Assembly: GCA_022453515.1 (NCBI GenBank)
Contig: JAJNNY010000023.1
Coordinates: 62,001 to 126,000 of the forward strand
Source of the DNA: Astrocystis sublimbata
Taxonomy: Eukaryota > Ascomycota > Sordariomycetes > Xylariales > Xylariaceae
Direction of reading: 5' to 3'
Length of the DNA stretch: 64,000 nt
Within the stretch, counting starts at the first letter, position 1. Every line of letters starts with the position of its first letter. Made by a program: the position numbers and the translations under genes. A model generated the notes under the pieces. That model had not been told where the DNA came from and did no database searches. It saw nothing but the letters and a program-made list of their open reading frames with translations. Below are positions 60,601 to 64,000 of this stretch, in pieces.

Positions 60601-61000
60601 TAGTTGATAGATCATTTGTCTGTGGGATTTCATCTTCCACGTTCGAGATGACGAATCCGTCATCGAAGCCTAAATCATCTTTGCCTAGTTCAATGGCACC
60701 AATGCGAAAGGTAAGAGCAAACCGTAAGTACGACTTGATGTGTATCTCAGCACTATAATAATGCAATCGGTGACCAGGGCGACCTTCTTGGAGGGATGCC
60801 GGAGGGTCTTCACTCGAAGTCAACTGTAACCGCGTCTCCTCACTAGGTTGCTCGCCAGAAGTGTGCCATATACAAACATCAAATGGCTCATCGGCAGGCT
60901 CGGCAGCTTCGATGACGGCGGAGAAAGATACGGTTCTGCTCGTGACCTGGGTGACTCGCCCAAGGGGGGGGAATGTCTGAATGCGGGATCTCCAATTCAT
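57652..61000 (-). CDS. GH36 raffinose-synthase-type alpha-galactosidase family protein
   Basis: Glycoside hydrolase family 36, group of fungal raffinose-synthase-like enzymes; likely an alpha-galactosidase or galactosyl transferase, exact substrate unknown. Eight exons on minus: 61000-60441, 60251-60053, 59994-59781, 59719-59458, 59344-58909, 58745-58477, 58349-57928 and 57869-57652. All phases agree and give 859 residues. No signal peptide, so probably intracellular. Landmarks: WYDGLGYCTWNALGQGL, NNLIIDDNWQNVDSDG, HALLGYWGGISPHGD, the nucleophile Asp in GVKTDAQFM, the likely acid/base region NSDDYFPDVPDSHPWH, and SGGPIYITDIPGEH. Two acceptors are AAG (before exons 4 and 6). The intron between exons 5 and 6 holds a run of nine G. 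The gene is divergent from beta-MPP. N-terminal jelly-roll and C-terminal beta regions are present, so it looks complete. Confidence 0.87.
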
Positions 61001-61670
61001 CGTTTGCTAAAAGGGTACTCTAGGTATCAAGATCGGTGGCTGATGACCAAAGGCATTCAGATGGAGTCTTATAGACAAGAGCAAGCATGAGTTGTCACTG
61101 TTTGAACTGGAGGTCCAGCACCTGAAATGTGAATAATACGAGTGAGTACCTTTTGCTCCGGAACACATGCAATGACGATGTCCACACTGTTGGAGGTAGT
61201 ACCAGGTAAGTACATGTGTACGTACCCATGGCTTCCAATTGGAGTGAGTGCCCACTTCACCCAGGCATGCCAGGCATGAACCGACGTGATGTGGATAGAA
61301 GTCCTCCGTGAGCTTATTTCTGGTAGCAAGGTACCTGTTCGGTGAATCGGATGACGACGGAGGTGGCTACTGCAGCTGGTCCGAGCTCCCGGGGTGCCGC
61401 TCTAAGAAATCAATTAAATCCTGTCGCGGCCGGGCTAGCGCAGCCAATCAGAGGCTGATTATTCCGGCACTGCGGCTGGGAAGGCTCTTGACGCCACATC
61501 AAGCATGGGGTCAAGCCACAGCAGCCGGGGCAACTCGATTCAGACCAACCAAAATTTGAGCTTTCTGGAGCCGAAGCCGACTCGCCGACTCGCCTCTGTC
61601 CACGATTCCATCAAACCGCTCACTCCCTCCGCCCCATCACCACCCTCGCCCGCCCGACCATCGCACCACA
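61001..61670. promoter_or_regulatory. Divergent promoter region of the GH36 gene and beta-MPP
   Basis: 670 bases between divergent starts. The right end is C-rich (CCTCCGCCCCATCACCACCCTC just before the MPP ATG), as expected for a 5' UTR of a strongly expressed gene. A TACCTTTTGCTC/GGTAAGTACATG motif area lies near 61146-61215. No gene seen. Confidence 0.5.
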
Positions 61671-63350
61671 ATGGCGTCCAGGAGACTCGCCCTGAACCTT
61701 GGCCAGGTGCGCAGCCGTGCTGCCAGCCCTCTGATCCGTCCCTTCAAGCGCACCTTCGCCACCCCCGTCACCACCCCGACCGCAGCGAAGACCCAGTCCA
61801 CGACGCTTAAGAACGGCCTCACCGTAAGCTGCCGCCGCCGCCGCCAATTGAGTCCCGGGTTCTGTCGGACCGTAGTTGCTGACTCTCCCGTCCTATCAAG
61901 GTTGCCACCGAGTATTCGCCCTGGGCGCAGACATCGACTGTTGGAGTTTGGATCGACGCCGGGTCAAGAGCCGAGACCAGCGAGACCAATGGCACCGCAC
62001 ATTTCCTCGAGCATCTCGCTTTCAAGGTACGGCCCCGAGGCCTTTGCGACCCGGATCCGGCTGGCTGATGGCATGACATGACAGGGCACACAAAAGCGGA
62101 CGCAGCAGCAGCTGGAGTTGGAGATCGAGAACATGGGCGGCCACTTAAACGCTTACACATCGGTGTGTTCAATGAATGACAACACGGCCGAGACCCCCAG
62201 CCGATACTAACCCCCTCGATCAGCGCGAAAGCACCGTCTACTTCTCCCGAGCATTCAACTCCGATGTCCCCCAATCCGTCGGTATCCTGGCCGACATTCT
62301 CCAAAACTCAAAGCTAGAGCCTTCCGCCATCGAGCGCGAGCGCGACGTCATCCTCCGCGAGTCCGAGGAGGTCGAGAAGCAACTGGATGAGGTCGTCTTC
62401 GACCACCTCCACGCTACTGCCTATCAACACCAGCCTCTGGGCCGCACAATCCTGGGACCCCGGGAGAACATCCGGGATATCACCCGGACCGAGCTCACCA
62501 ACTATATCAAGTCCAACTACACTGCCGATCGCATGGTGCTGGTGGGGGCTGGCGGTGTTCCCCACGAGCAGCTAGTCGAGCTCGCTGAGAAGAACTTCTC
62601 CGGACTGCCTACCACCTCACCCCACAACTCCGCCTACCTCGAATCCAGGAAGAAGCCCAGCTTCATCGGCTCCGAGGTCCGTATCCGTGACGATCTCGTC
62701 GGCTCCGCTCACATCGCCCTTGCCGTCGAGGGTGTCAGCTGGAACGATGAAGACTATTTCACCGCTCTAGTCACACAAGCCATCGTCGGCAACTACGATA
62801 AGGCTATGGGCAACTCACCTCACCAGGGTAGCAAGCTCGCCTCTTTCGTACACCAAAACGATCTTGCCAATAGTTTCATGAGTTTCTCTACTAGCTATAG
62901 CGACACTGGGTAAGACCAGACTTGGCCACACTGCATCGCTTGACTTCCACTAACCTGACTAGACTTTGGGGTATCTACCTTGTCTCTGACCAGCTCACCC
63001 GTCTCGATGACCTCGTCCACTTCGCTCAGCGTGAGTGGTCGCGGCTTTCGAGCAACGTTACTGAGCCCGAGGTCGAGCGCGCCAAGGCTCAGCTGAAGGC
63101 TTCCATTCTCCTGTCTCTCGACAGCACATCCGCCGTCGCCGAGGACATTGGACGTCAGCTCATAACTACCGGTCGTCGGATGAACCCCGGCGAGATCGAG
63201 CGCACTATCGACCGTGTCACAGAGAAGGATGTTATGGATTTTGCCAACAAGAAGCTATGGGATCAGGACGTTGCAATCAGCGCCGTCGGCAGCATTGAGG
63301 GTCTGCTCGACTACCAGAGAATCAGGAACGACATGAGCCGGAACTTTTAA
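61671..63350 (+). CDS. MAS1: Mitochondrial processing peptidase, beta subunit
   Basis: Catalytic subunit of the matrix peptidase that removes targeting presequences from imported proteins; in some fungi the same protein is core protein I of complex III. Exons: 61671-61823, 61901-62026, 62085-62162, 62224-62909 and 62963-63350; 476 residues, normal length. Residues 1-30 are Arg-rich without acids ([20 protein letters not shown]), a matrix-targeting sequence. The inverted zinc motif HxxEH is HFLEH at residues 85-89, with the distal glutamates in the [18 protein letters not shown] stretch. The lack of a Gly-rich loop, which marks the alpha subunit, supports beta. Exon 2 has a CAAG acceptor. The ATG follows a C-rich leader (CACCACAATGG). 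Confidence 0.94.
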
Positions 63351-63854
63351 TTATAATATCAAGGTTAAAGGTCAAAGCTAGCGGCGTCGAGTGGTGACAT
63401 AAAACCCCGGTATAGAATGTATCAGTTACTGCGGCCGTACATTGTTAGTTTGTACCATAGAAGACTTTTTTCATCTGTTAGAGCCTTGATTTGAATGATG
63501 CTTCTGATTGCCTAAGCACCTCCTGTGTCACATTCACGACATTTGCCGGTGCACGATTTGGCTGTGCATGTTTCAGTTGTTGCGTCAGGAGTCTTTACGT
63601 CAGATTGGCATGCCATGAGTAGCATTGAAGAATACAATGCAAGTCGTTATCATAGAAGATAGATGCCTGGAGAAGTAAGCTGCAGTGATGTTGTCGCCCC
63701 TTAGATTATGTAGTCCTCTCATTCATCCCTCGAATGCCCCGCATATCCAGACATATCCAGACACATACATAGCTTCAATTTAGACACGTAGCTTCAGTCG
63801 ATAGATAGTACCAGATCATTCCATCGACGGTGGAGGCGTCTACGATGTCAACGA
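63351..63854. other. Convergent intergenic region
   Basis: 504 bases between the MPP stop and the stop of the partial minus-strand gene. Contains CATATCCAGA in two tandem copies near 63745-63765; no gene seen. Confidence 0.5.
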
Positions 63855-64000
63855 CTAGTCGTCAAAGTCTAGCCAGCAGCTTTCGGCTTCGTCTGAACCC
63901 CAGCGCCGTCTCTCGAGCGCCTTGCAATCTTCCTCGGTTACGCCCTTGCAGCCTCCGCAGGTGCAGCGAAAACCCCATGTTGCGTACAGAAAGAGCGGAT
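63855..64000 (-). CDS. C-terminal fragment of an unknown protein, possible post-SET-like Cys cluster
   Basis: The minus strand is open from the window edge to a TAG at 63855-63857 (48 codons). The protein end reads ATWGFRCTCGGCKG, then EEDCKALERRR and a final acidic LDFDD. The pattern WGFxCxCxxC resembles the post-SET cysteines of SMYD-like SET-domain proteins, but too little is visible to be sure. The 5' part lies outside the window. Confidence 0.5.
   Translation of the reverse strand, partial: PLFLYATWGFRCTCGGCKGVTEEDCKALERRRWGSDEAESCWLDFDD

Noticed and set aside
37742..64000. A carbohydrate-utilisation gene cluster linking GH5, xylose reductase and GH36
   Set aside because: The three genes are separated by unrelated housekeeping genes, lie on different strands and share no visible regulatory signature or transporter.

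Overview
The window looks like a nuclear contig piece from a filamentous ascomycete (Pezizomycotina, probably Sordariomycetes). The reasons are short introns (about 50-220 bases) with GTRAGT-type donors and CTRAY branch sites, and a gene set that includes mitochondrial IleRS, Sam37, Gab1/PIG-U, Nop7, Sds22, beta-MPP, an endo-1,6-glucanase-like GH5 enzyme, a D-xylose reductase, a GH36 raffinose-synthase-type enzyme, a PTH11-like membrane protein and a DUF7587-like protein. I see no rRNA, tRNA, CRISPR array or clear autonomous transposon. Exon coordinates were worked out by hand from splice consensus, reading-frame phase and family similarity.

Layout. 1-5.9 kb: the end of an unknown gene, mitochondrial isoleucyl-tRNA synthetase (minus) and a divergently transcribed acidic fungal protein carrying an in-frame TGA. 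5.9-23.8 kb: about 18 kb with no gene I can support, holding one promoter-like stretch near 18.5 kb. 23.8-28.2 kb: SAM37, then a six-exon unknown gene with a disrupted 5' part. 29-36.7 kb: housekeeping block of GAB1 (minus), NOP7 (plus), an RRN9-like gene (plus, frameshifted) and a type II HAD hydrolase (minus). 37.7-49 kb: a small Cys-rich protein, a GH5 glucanase, a divergent protein kinase with an in-frame TAA, xylose reductase and SDS22. 49.3-57.3 kb: a PTH11-like receptor, a DUF7587-like pseudogene and an alpha/beta hydrolase. 57.6-64 kb: GH36 enzyme (minus), beta-MPP (plus) and the end of one more gene at the right edge.

The genes do not form a pathway cluster. Three are mitochondrial (IleRS, Sam37, beta-MPP), two serve nucleolar or rDNA functions (Nop7, Rrn9-like), and several are accessory carbohydrate enzymes (GH5, xylose reductase, GH36) scattered between them.

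The most notable pattern is disruption. At least four genes are broken by stop codons that are one C-to-T change from a sense codon (CAG/CAA to TAG/TAA, CGA to TGA), and two more need a single-base frameshift. This could be light RIP-like mutation, genuine pseudogenes, readthrough, or base errors in the assembly; the frameshift in the RRN9-like gene makes assembly error a serious option. I found no convincing new defence, mobile or biosynthetic system.
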